Positions 13,163-23,711 of a DNA stretch of 64,000 nt are shown here, in pieces. Source of the stretch: Epiperipatus broadwayi (taxonomy: Eukaryota > Onychophora > Udeonychophora > Euonychophora > Peripatidae); the NCBI GenBank assembly GCA_028023455.1, contig JAQFVV010012401.1, forward strand, positions 280,501 through 344,500, read 5' to 3'. Below the pieces are notes generated by a model. That model saw only the letters and a list, made by a program, of their open reading frames with translations, was not told where the DNA came from and made no database searches. The position numbers were made by a program, and so were the translations under genes. The number at the start of each line of letters is the position of its first letter. The first letter of the stretch is position 1.

Positions 13163-14090
13163 GTAAGTAAAAAATAAATATAGTGAAAATATAATTGTAT
13201 AATTATTACAGTTGTATCTTTTAGTAGTGTGAATTAAACGCCAGTTATTTGTTGATAAGTGATTTGTTGACCCATTTCCTCATATCACAACCAAATAAAA
13301 AAAAGCACTTGTTTGTCATTTCTTTACAACTAATAATTGTACAATCTTTTAATAAACATGTTTGATAATTCTGCAGTCCCCCTCCCCCTGAAATTAATTA
13401 GTAATATATGAATGATTATCTTCAATAATAGTTTGCCATGCTTTAATTTTAATCATGTTATTTAATAATTAGATAAAAGAGGACAGATTTAAGTATCCTA
13501 TTATATAGCACAGATCTATCCTACATCTTTTCAAAGATGAACATCAGGTTTGTTAACTGCAAGTTGGTGAGGATTATAGCAACTCTTTTTTGTTTATCAG
13601 ACTAAGAATTTTTTTTTAATATTTCATGATAATTTGATGGCATTTATTTGCAATTATACATTGACTATTTTTATATAATGTGACAATATATATTTTTTAT
13701 CTTAGAATAGTAAAATATTTATTTACTGCCCAACAATGGAATGGTTAATTAGGGAAGCTAGCTAAAAAAAATGTCTAACTCATGCATTCAGCAATAAATA
13801 CATTAAATTTTATGTGAAGGCTTTCAGTGTCATATATATACCTCTCTGTACTATTATATGTATTTAATACAGAGAAATTCTAAAAACTAACTTTATTTTA
13901 TTTTTAGCAACCTAAAATGCTTTTAGTGTTAATACTACTTAAATAGTTTGATGCAAACTATAAAATCCAGTTTTCCACTTTTAATAAATTTATGACACAA
14001 TCTTTGATGTGTGTTTATTTTACTATATTTATACAATTAAATTTTAATACATTGTATAGACTTAAACCTGCATTTATATATGTAATATAT

Positions 14091-14240
14091 GCGGGATTCG
14101 AACTCAGACTTTCACACGACCCACTATTCTCAGTGCCATCTCATATTGCTGACCCACCTGATCACACACATGTTGAATTATGGGTGTGATCAGGTGAGTC
14201 AGCAATGTGAGATGGCTGAAAGTCTGAGTTCGAATCCCAC
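14091..14240. repeat. Palindromic tRNA-like fold-back repeat
   Basis: The ends are inverted copies: the left arm begins GGGATTCGAACTCAGA and the right arm ends AGTTCGAATCCC, each a tRNA B box. An inner 33-bp inverted repeat (14,134-14,166 against 14,183-14,215) is nearly perfect. The arms share GAAAGTCTGAGTTCGAAT with the tRNA-like elements at 44.7 and 52.6 kb. The unit looks like two SINE 3' ends joined head to head. Transcribed RNA would form a long hairpin. Confidence 0.7.
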
Positions 14241-14991
14241 AATTAAATTTTGAAACTCAAAGTTAAAACTGCATAACATATAAATAAACATTGGGATGAA
14301 AACTAAATAAAATAGAACTCTTTAACAGTGATATAATGTTTATGTAACATTTTTATTCATCATTATAACAAACAAAATTTAAGATAGTTTCATCTAATAA
14401 ATTAATGTAATTGTTGAAAATTTACTTGAACCTTATAAAGGTGTATTCAAACAGACCAAGTGTCAAGTAAGATAATCCAACATACATAGTATGAATACAA
14501 TAAGCACAATGTATTTCATTAATTGGGAGACTAACTCTTGTGTTGCTAATTGACAAACTTGAGTGTATTAATTGTTTTCATTTTTATAAAGAAAAAAAGT
14601 CCAAATAATAATGTGGGATTCAAAAACATGAAATCATGTTCTTTTTCGGTTTATAATTAGAAGAAAAAAAATGTGTTTAAAGATAATAAATTTTATAAAG
14701 ACAGAATTATTACAAAATTATTACAATTAATTTTTTTCTCCCAAAACATGTTCCAACAAAAAAACAAATCTCATTATAAAAGACAGTATACTACAAAAGG
14801 ATTAAATAAATTGCATATATTTATTCAAAAAATAAAAAAATTTTGTTTGTTTATTTTTTAAATATATTTTACAAGAGTTATTCCATTAGCTTTAGGTATA
14901 GTTCTGAAATGCCAACTCTAGACATGTATATATGAATACAAGAATAACAGGCTTTGACTTTTATGAGACATTACTGTTTCCTAATTTTCAG

Positions 14992-15028
14992 GATAACTGC
15001 AGATGCCATTTTAAAATCAGAACTCAGT
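14992..15028 (+). other. Possible 37-nt exon between good splice signals
   Basis: A pyrimidine-rich acceptor (TGTTTCCTAATTTTCAG) ends at 14,991 and GTAAGT begins at 15,029. In one frame the 37 nt read DNCRCHFKIRTQ, with two cysteines and no stop. Joining it in phase to the candidate signal-peptide exon at 13,120 would create a stop, so the two are not adjacent exons as read. No homology is recognised. Both splice sites are good matches, but such pairs also arise by chance in this composition. Confidence 0.2.
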
Positions 15029-15953
15029 GTAAGTTCATGAAAATATTTTATATAGATTGTCCTGGTAGAAGTAAAAAAACATCTATGTATTATGTTGTTA
15101 TAAGGATTTGAATAGCAGCTATTTTATAGACTAGGCAACATCTGCTCTTCAAACAGTTTTACACAGGATATTCCAAAACTATTAATTCATTCTTTTAAAT
15201 AATTGAAATGAAAAATACTACTATGCAGTGAAAACATAATTATGATGACACTGATATGCCATGGAATATTTTTATGAATTGTATGTTGATGAATTTTTAT
15301 AATTTTAAATTAATATTTAAAACATTTTTTCCACTCATAAATGTTAAATAATTAAATTTTTAAAAAAAGAAAGTAAAAAGTACAACCAAGCAGAAAATAC
15401 TTGCAAATAAACTGTTGCAGATTACATAGTATACTCTGGGATTTTTTTTTGTGTGTGTGAATTTCATATTAGTGAACTTTTATAATTTTCAATTAAATTT
15501 AAAACATTTTTTCATTTCATAAATATTAAATTTTTTTTAAAGCTGAGTATAAAAACTTAGTTACTCATAAGCATGCAATAATTAAAAAATATTGCATATG
15601 GGTTCCTAATTAATTTTAAGTTTGTATAACCAATTGATGGTTACACTTTTAAAAGATAAACACTACTCTAAAAGTTGTTTTATATACTAATCTGTGAGCT
15701 ATTGTAAACAGCAAATGTATTTAAATAGTTTAAATAAAGTTTGAATTTTTTCTAAAAACATTTAGTAATTAATATTAGATGGTGGAAGTAATCCAACTTA
15801 TAAGTATAACTTCGTGAATGCTGTAAAAAAAAAAGTGAGACAGAGTGTATTTCCTTTTTGTAAAATAGTTTTCATGTCAATACACTCAGTTAATAATAAA
15901 TAGGTTTTATATAAACTATTTATATAGGTAAAATTCTATTACCATAGAATATT
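15029..15953. other. AT-rich non-coding DNA
   Basis: No gene, repeat or tRNA-like signal is recognisable here. Confidence 0.5.
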
Positions 15954-16201
15954 AAATTGTCCAAGCACTTTACCACAGTTATACAATGCTTTATTTACCA
16001 TCCTTTCTTACATTTTACAGTTTCAATTGCCCCTGCAATCTTCTTCAGAACTTTATATCTTCCTAACCTCTTGATTGTAATAGTTGAGGTTAGGAAATAT
16101 AAAATTTTGCAGAAGATGGCTGGGGCAATCGAAACTGTAAACTGTAAGAAAGAGTGATAAATAAAGCTTTGTGTAACAGTGGTAAAGTGCTTGGACAGTT
16201 T
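15954..16201. mobile_element. PLE-like terminal repeat in fold-back form with hammerhead-like motifs
   Basis: Two inverted arms of about 115 bp meet near 16,085. Read on the - strand, the left arm has CTGAAGAA at 16,041-16,048, a pairing stem GATTGC/GCAATT with loop AGGG, GAAA at 16,021-16,024 and a downstream GTA (16,009-16,011). This is the order of a minimal type I hammerhead ribozyme (CUGANGA, helix II, GAAA, short helix III, UH). The right arm (+) has the same layout with a diverged first box and GAAAC at 16,131. Such motifs are known from the terminal repeats of Penelope-like elements. The left core has one extra A before helix II, so activity is uncertain. Confidence 0.5.
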
Positions 16202-16878
16202 AGTTGATATACATTTGGCAATGCAATAAGAAAGAGTAGTTATTAAAATTATATTAATTCCTCAAATAATGTTTTGATTTTCCCCTGACAAAATTAAAGG
16301 GAAGAGAGGACAGAAGACTTCTGGACTTATATTATTTTATATAATTTATAATTTGTTTAATAATTAAATACATTCATTTTTTAAAATTAAAAAAATAACC
16401 AGCCCAGTAATTCCCTATAATTTATGTGAGAGCTTTAGTTTGTTTATGGGATATATTCAATTTATATCATTTTTCTTGAGAAAACAATAACTGAAAACTT
16501 TAATTACTATGTTTTAAAAACAAAAACATTGCAGGAACCAAATAAATAAAGAAAAGATAAATAAATCTAATAGACAATGACCAAAAAAGAGTGAATGAAC
16601 AAAAACTCTTACGATTACTACTACTCCTGCTACTGATGATATTATTGTTATTTGCTGTGGGATACCTCTCAGTAAAGATGTGTTTAAATTTGTTCTAAAT
16701 ATTTTGCTGAAAAATTACCTAAAATCAAGTGTGAAGGTGGTTGAAATTTTAGTTTTCATTTGGATTGTGTTGGAATCAAAAAAGGTGATCAATCACTTTA
16801 TTGTAATCGTGGGAAATTAGTTATCTGCAAATTTTATATTCAAGCTTCTGCTGGAAATGTACAAAATATAAAGTTTTT
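16202..16878. other. AT-rich non-coding DNA
   Basis: Nothing recognisable between the fold-back and the SINE. Confidence 0.5.
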
Positions 16879-16879
16879 T

Positions 16880-16980
16880 TTTCATGTGTCATAGCATCGG
16901 CCGGGAAACAAATCCGCTAACCCGGAGCAACTGCTTGTAAGGCGGCTGTGCTGACCTCTCGACCACCAACGCTTAGTTGC
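16880..16980 (-). mobile_element. tRNA-derived SINE, same family as 11.77 kb
   Basis: On the - strand GGTGGTCGAGAGGTC is a good A box. The B-box region is diverged, and the unit ends GGCCGATGCTATGAC, the tail seen at 11.85 kb. It sits immediately upstream of the non-LTR element that starts near 17.03 kb. Confidence 0.65.
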
Positions 16981-17027
16981 CACTTCAAATATGGAATAAC
17001 AAGATTTATCTGTAATTATTGAAGTGG

Positions 17028-18240
17028 TTGAATAACAGCTGATCAAAAGTCTATTTATTGTTCTGGATCATATGAATCTAATTTTCATTTAAAATGTGTG
17101 GAGATCTTTATTAAGCATTTATTATTATTATTTGAAGAAGGTATAAATTATTTCAAATGGTATTCTTGTTTAACTGACAAAAAAATGACACCTAAATACT
17201 TAGGTGGGACTGTGGAATGTAATTGTTTTTTTAAAATTGCCAATTTTCTTTCTCTTGTTATAAGTAAACTTTCAAATTTAGAAGAAAATGTTAATGTATT
17301 AAGAAGAAAAAAGCTTATCTTTAAAGTTTATTCATTCACTTAATAGTGTTAATAAATCAGACTTTTAAAAAAAACTTAAATTAGGAATTAGATTTAATTA
17401 CTGATAAAGGAAGGATTCACTTTTTTAAAAAATAATAAAAGTATTTCTAGTCTCATAATTCCTTGCACTGGAAAAAAATTGATTCTATTGAATTGGGTCA
17501 AGTTCCAAATGATAATATGTTGAATAATAAACATATAATTAATTCTTTAATTATTATTGATAGTCAACAAGGAAAATTTCATAAAGATAAGGAAAGCTAT
17601 AATCATTATATAATAAAATTACTGAAAATATTTCTGCTGAAATAAGGGATTCTAGTGTATCAATAGACAACATTACTTCATGGGTTAACAAATTATATCT
17701 GAGAAAAATAATGGGTTTATTACTCTGTCTTATAAAAAGAAAATGAAATATAAGAGATTTAGTAATACTAATAGACAATCTGTAGTTGGAATATTATCCA
17801 ATCATATTTTTAAAGCTATTGCACCAAAAAGGAAATTTTTAAAACTATTTGTTATAAGATTGAATACATCAATAGTATGTGATAAACTGAAATCTAAGGG
17901 AATAAAATATTCATCTTTTTATTTTTCAGTGTCTTACCTGTATTCTACTGATGTTAAAAATCCTGACTTTTGGCCTAAACATGCATCAATTTTTCCATTT
18001 TATGTTGATGTAAATCATCTCAAAATTGAGAAATCTGTTTTCAATGAAACTAGTGCAGTTACTTCTTTATATAAAAAGGCTGGTGCTGAAAATTTTACTG
18101 ATAAAATCAATAGTGCTGGTAATGGCAGTGTAGCTGTCTTAATATTGAAACAAATGGTAATAATATTAAAATGTATGAAGAATCTGTTATTGGTTTAGTT
18201 GAATCAGATGCTTTAACTGTTGTTAATAAAGATTATAGTA
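17028..18240 (+). pseudogene. Decayed ORF1 (PHD-like) of a non-LTR retrotransposon
   Basis: Broken frames encode features of ORF1 from CR1/Jockey-type non-LTR elements. At about 17,041-17,190 the frame reads CSGSYESNFHLKC and later FKWYSC, matching the distal half of a PHD zinc finger (C, H-x2-C, W-x-C). After a lysine-rich and coil-like middle, the open stretch 17,743-18,198 contains LFVIRLN, DKLKSKGI, YSSFYFSV and the diagnostic KNPDFWP, as in the C-terminal domain of these ORF1 proteins. ORF1 would bind the element RNA in a ribonucleoprotein. Several stops and frame changes show it is inactive. ORF2 follows directly. Confidence 0.65.
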
Positions 18241-18329
18241 CACTTATTGACTGCTCTCATTAATTCTTATTGTAACTCTTAATAGATTGTTTTTGTAATA
18301 ATTTATATTGTTTTTATTAAAATAACAGG

Positions 18330-20790
18330 AGCCTTCACACAAAAGCAACTGAATTTTTAAAAAAATTATTAACACAAAATTATGACAATTTTTTAAACTG
18401 AAACTTGAATGAATCTTCATTTGATAATAGATATACAGTAATTAGTAATGATAGATCATTACCTAATTTATTGAAAGATGGTGGAATTTTAATTGCATTA
18501 AGAAAAATATTTGTTTTAAGAGATTGAGTTTTTGGAGTCTAATAATGAGTGAATATCGACTGAAATTTCATTAAAAAATATTAAATTTCTTTTGAGAAAT
18601 ATGTATATAAAACCTCCAATATCCATTAATCAGTTTGATAATCACTTAAATAGTATGAAAACTTTATTGTTGAATTATTATAATAATATTCTATTAGTTG
18701 GTGGTTTTAATTGCTCTTTAAATTTAAATATTTCCTCCAATACAGGTAGTAAGTTTTTGAAGTTAAATGGCTTTATGAATTGCATGAACCTTACTCAGAA
18801 CAATTATTATGTTAATAGTTTCAATAAAGTTCTTGACTATTAGAATGTGAGTATTTCACTTGAGAAGTCTGACTTGTGTAATCAAATAAATAATTTTCCA
18901 GCATGATTTTCTAATAAACTTATAAAAACAAGGCTAAAAATAAATATTGTAAATTATTTAAATCAATAAATTCTTTATTATATTATAATGTTTTTTTTTA
19001 ATCTTAGGTCTAGTGCCAAAGTTAGACAGAGTGAATTTTAAAAATATTAAGAGTCAAAGGTAAGATGTATAGAGATTCCAAATGTTTTTGAAAATTTATA
19101 AAAAATAAAAAGTCATATTGTGAATCTTCATTCAAACTTAATGATGATGTAATAAACAATCCTTTATTCATATCTAATTGCTTTGCATATTTTTTTGTTC
19201 ATGCTATAATATTTCATCTACTAATCATTCATATAGTTTTTCTGACTATATTGCCATTTCTGATTCTTTACTTTGTATAAAGTTTAATCTTCAACAACTA
19301 TTGTTAGCTTTTTGTAGACTAAAAAATAAATTTTCAGTTGGTTTTGATGGCATACCTATGTTTATATATAAAGATTGCAAGATATTCTAGCTCTTGTATT
19401 TCTTTACATTTTTAATCTTTTTATCCAAAAATTGCTTTTCCCCAATAGATGGAAAATCACTAAAGTAGTTTCTATATATAAGAATGATCATAAAGATAGA
19501 CTTGAAATTTATAGACCAGTTTCAATATTATCAGTTTCCTCTAAATTATTTGAATTGGTTGTATATGAATCTGTTTACACATACTTAAAAGAAATTCATT
19601 CCAGAATTTCAGCATGGATTTATGAGAAAATCTATTTCTACTAACATGATGCATTTTACTGGTGTTGTGTCACATGCTATTAATAATCAAAATCAAATTG
19701 GTGTATTTTTTTTATTTGTCTAAGGCATTTGTTAAGATTTCCCACTCTATACTTACTAGTAAGTTAGTTTATCTGGGATTAACTAAGCTGTGATTATAAT
19801 GGTTTGCATCTTTTTTTCATAAAAGATCACATTTTTGTTAAATATTTGGATTCTCAATCAGATTATTATTTTAACAATTCTGATGTTTCTCAGGGATCTG
19901 TTTTTAGACCATTTCTGTTCAATATATATACTTTTGACTTCAATTATATAATATCTGATAGCTGCATTTCATGATTTGTTGATAATATTAAGATTTATAA
20001 TCATCTAATGATTGTAATTATTTACAAATTTATATCAAAAGATTTGAATTGTGGTGTATTAAAAATTACAAGAACATAAATGAGGATAAAACCAAAAAGA
20101 TTACACTTTTTCAGGGAAACAAATCCGATACTATTTAATTATATGTTAAAAGGAAATGATATTTTGAGAGAAAATAAATGTAAAGATTTAGGTATAATTT
20201 TATATTCTAATTACTTTTTTCATATAATGTAAATTATTTATGCTCTAAAGCTTTTAAAATTATGGGTTTCATCTTTAGAAAAGTAGGATTTCTTAATAGA
20301 GAAACTTATGACCATCTATTTATGTCTTTGGTATTACCCATTCTAAACTATTGCAGTATTATTTGGAATTCTAACAATCAATCTCATAGTAGAATTTTGG
20401 ATGCAGTACAAAAAAAATGTATAAATTATTATAAAGCAAAGTTTGAAGCACTGTGTAATTCTCACTGTGTTTCATTAAAGCTATTAAGGAATCTCAATGG
20501 TATATTATTTTTGGCAAAGATAATCAAAGGACAAATAAACATGGTAAACTACATTAGTGAAATTTCTTACAGTATTCCAGACATGCATTTGAAACATGGT
20601 AAGAACTTTTTATATTGCAAAATTTAGAGTGAATTGTTTAAAAGATTCTATATCATTTAGACTTCCAAGATTGTTTAATGCATATTATCATCAGATTGAT
20701 ATTTATCATTTAACTGTAAATGAAATAAAAATATTATCAATATATATAAACATTCATAATATACTTCTGTATTCATATAAATGATATTTT
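18330..20790 (+). pseudogene. Decayed ORF2 (endonuclease and reverse transcriptase) of the same non-LTR element
   Basis: ORF2 would nick target DNA and copy the element RNA. The frame at 18,592-18,843 contains ILLVGGFNCSLN, matching the GDFN motif of AP-like endonucleases with D changed to G, and then KVLDY near the end of that domain. RT blocks follow: FSVGFDGIP near 19,335, RWKITKVVSIYK then YRPVSILSVSSKLFE near 19,450-19,555, HGFMRKS near 19,610, SQGSVF near 19,890 and FVDN near 19,980. The last is the FADD catalytic motif with a key Asp lost. The frame at 20,262-20,627 gives the C-terminal LVLPILNYCSIIWN block. Many stops and frameshifts interrupt it. The full element is about 3.75 kb. 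CR1/Jockey-like affinity is judged from motifs only. Confidence 0.75.
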
Positions 20791-20820
20791 TGTTTTTGCT
20801 TTTTTTTTTGTTTTTCTTAT

Positions 20821-20856
20821 ATTATGTTCTATAATTAGGTTTTTCCCCCACCCAAA

Positions 20857-20916
<60 letters not shown>

Positions 20917-20921
20917 ACCCC

Positions 20922-20958
<37 letters not shown>

Positions 20959-21179
20959 ACCCCTTTAAAAAAAAAAAAAAAAAATAAAAAAAAAAAAAAA
21001 AAAAAATAAAATCCTTCCCCCCCCCTCCCACCATTTTTTTTTATTTTTAAAAAAAACACATTTTTTTTAAAAAATTCAAAATTAAACAATTTATTTTTCC
21101 CTTTTATTTCGAACTTTAAGTTTTTATTTTAAAAAGAACGACAATTTAAACGCTTATTATGTTCTATAATTAGGTTTTT
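20821..21179. repeat. Poly-C/poly-A block between 24-bp direct repeats, likely artefact
   Basis: About 115 C residues with rare A are followed by long A runs and then homopolymer-rich text. A 24-bp sequence beginning ATTATGTTCTATAATTAGG occurs on both sides (20,821-20,844 and 21,156-21,179). A low-quality read end bridging a gap would give exactly this picture. The G-rich - strand ORFs here are translations of poly-C. A genuine C-tract is possible but less likely. Confidence 0.55.
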
Positions 21180-23710
21180 TGTATATATGCCTATAAAATA
21201 CATTTATTTAAATAAATTAAATTAAATTATTATTACTATTATTATCATCATCTTCATCATTATTATTCTTGTTGTTATAAAAAATACTATACCCTTACAA
21301 AAAATAGTATTAATGTGAAAATATATTGTGAATGTCTATCTATATTAAAATTAATATTTATTGTTTAATATTTATGTTTTCAGCAACATAGTTACTTTAA
21401 AGGCACAAAAGATAATAATGAGGAAGGAAATTATTACAAAATTTTCTCTTAATATAGCAAAATTGTTAATACTAAAAATACAAAAAAACAAATACTGGAT
21501 TAGTAATTTTTTGCCTGTAATAATATGTTTTGGTAAATTTAAAAATCATTGCGGTAAATGATTATTTATGAATTAACTAGAAATATGTTTTTTAAAATAG
21601 TTGTTATTAAATTTGTTTACATAATGTGTTACCTATATTGTATTCATCAAGAAAAATACATTTATAATTATAAAGTAATAATAAAAAAATTGAATAACTT
21701 CATGCTATATTTTAATCAGAGAAAGTTCTCTGTGAAAAGTGTAACCAAGTAAATAGAGAAAAGTTGGAGAAAAAAAATATGATTAAGAGATTAATAGTGA
21801 ATTATACTGTTATTTGTTAAAAACAATAGTTTGTATTTTTTTAATATAAATATTTAAGAGATGGGAATATTATGCACAAACTTTCTGGCATCCATTGATT
21901 ACTCTTGCTTGCACTGAGTGGCAATATGTATAGAGAGTTTTGCCTGTTTGAATAATAAATATTTCTTAATGATTTAGCATAATGGTAAAGTAGCAGATTC
22001 AACAACTAGTGATTATTGGTTTGAAAATCAAATTAATACTTCTGGTGCTTAAATATCATCTCCCAAGATATTAACTATTCATTTATGATTAATATATAGA
22101 ACAAAAATATATGGAAATAGCACAATCTGCACAATATTTAAAAAAAGATATACATTATATTCTCTACATACTAAAATAGGAGAAAAATTTGATATGCTAT
22201 TAGCTCTGAAAATATGAATATACTTAGGATTTCCAGAATATGTAAAGAAATATAATGTATTTAAATTTTACATATGAGAAAGCCCAATTTATTTACTAGA
22301 AATATTATTAATAAAGTGACATGCTATAGTGATAATACTTCATGTTGAAAATTAGTTTATGTATCAAAAAATATATTGCTGAATCTAGTCATGATTATTC
22401 TAACATCAGTAATCTTAAACTTAGGTTATAGAATTTACATAACAAAAAATATATAAGACTGGTAAGTAATTGATCTGCATTCCTCATAATGGTAGTTCTA
22501 TTGCCTAAATACTTCATGGTTATTATCAGCAATTTTTATTTTAAGAAAAACTGCTTTATTTTACACAGACCTCACAATTTGAGAGATTTGATAGGTTAAT
22601 ATTCAAACAAATAATGCACAGACACACACATCCATATATGTATACAATTATTAAAAATCCCAATTTTAAATCTGTCAATAAAATATGAAATCACAGTTAT
22701 CCTCGCATTATAAAGATTTTGTATTAAAAAAAAAAAAAAAACATAAAATAAATGTAATAACAAAAGGATATTCAATTAATAATAATATATACATGAAACA
22801 CATATTGATTAGTTATTTTATAAGTAGCCCAAATATTATGTCAATACTGAATTAAGAATAATGCTTATCAGGATACCTTTACAAGATCAGAATGCAATAC
22901 AATCATTAGTTTTGATCTTGGACTCTTAAACATCTAAATCACTAAAATTAAACAAGGATGCAGTAGAAACAATAAATTTTACCAAAGAACAAAATAAATT
23001 CAAATAAATATTGTATTAATTAAAAGAAAGTATACATATTAGTAATATAATTTACATGAGAGAAGAAAATAGTAAATAAAGAGCTCATATTTTATCAAGG
23101 TTTTAAATAAAAAAATAAAATTGTATGTGTGTTTGAATAAATAATGAACTTCTAAACAGCACACAATCACCATTTCTTATGCTTACACAATCTTTTAAAA
23201 TAGAAATGTGATGCAATTCACTGTGACTTCTTCTTATGTGGAGTCAGGTGTCTCTCAGCCACTATGCCCAGAAAAACCTGTTACCACTTTACCTTCCCTT
23301 TATATTCCTTGCCCTAAGTTTTTTTCATATTCTTCTCTATCCTGTTATATTCCATTTCCTCATTATAATCTTTGTGAATTTTAAGGCCTTTATATCTAAA
23401 TCCTCCTTATCTTTTTTTCAAACCCAATATAAAAACCAATAACCCTTTTTCTGTATAATCACTTTGTTTATATTTATTCTTCCACAACTTCATTATTTGT
23501 ATTTTTTTTGCTTTCAGGAATTTACATTCAATTAACAATGCCTAATATTTTTTATGCATTCCTTACACAACTTTCAGACTAAATCACTTACATTTTTCCA
23601 GTTATATGTATATACCCTTGTTGCTAAAGATTCTATTCGAGCCTTAAACAGTAAACTGCCTTCTTTGTTATTATCGTAAATTAACTTGCACCCAATATTC
23701 CATTTACTTC
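21180..23710. other. AT-rich DNA with small dispersed repeats
   Basis: Three minor features are visible. At 21,855-21,960 there is a copy of a dispersed repeat containing GCATCCATTGATTACT (also at 25.7 and 54.9 kb). At about 21,975-22,040 a tRNA-like stretch carries TAGCATAATGGTAAAGT as A box and a weak B box. At 22,840-22,935 there is a repeat shared with 30,965-31,065. A (TC-rich) open frame at 23,236-23,442 has no recognisable domain. Confidence 0.45.
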
Positions 23711-23711
23711 T

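Noticed and set aside
20822-21089. Gly-rich - strand ORFs
   Set aside because: They are translations of the poly-C tract, probably artefactual.
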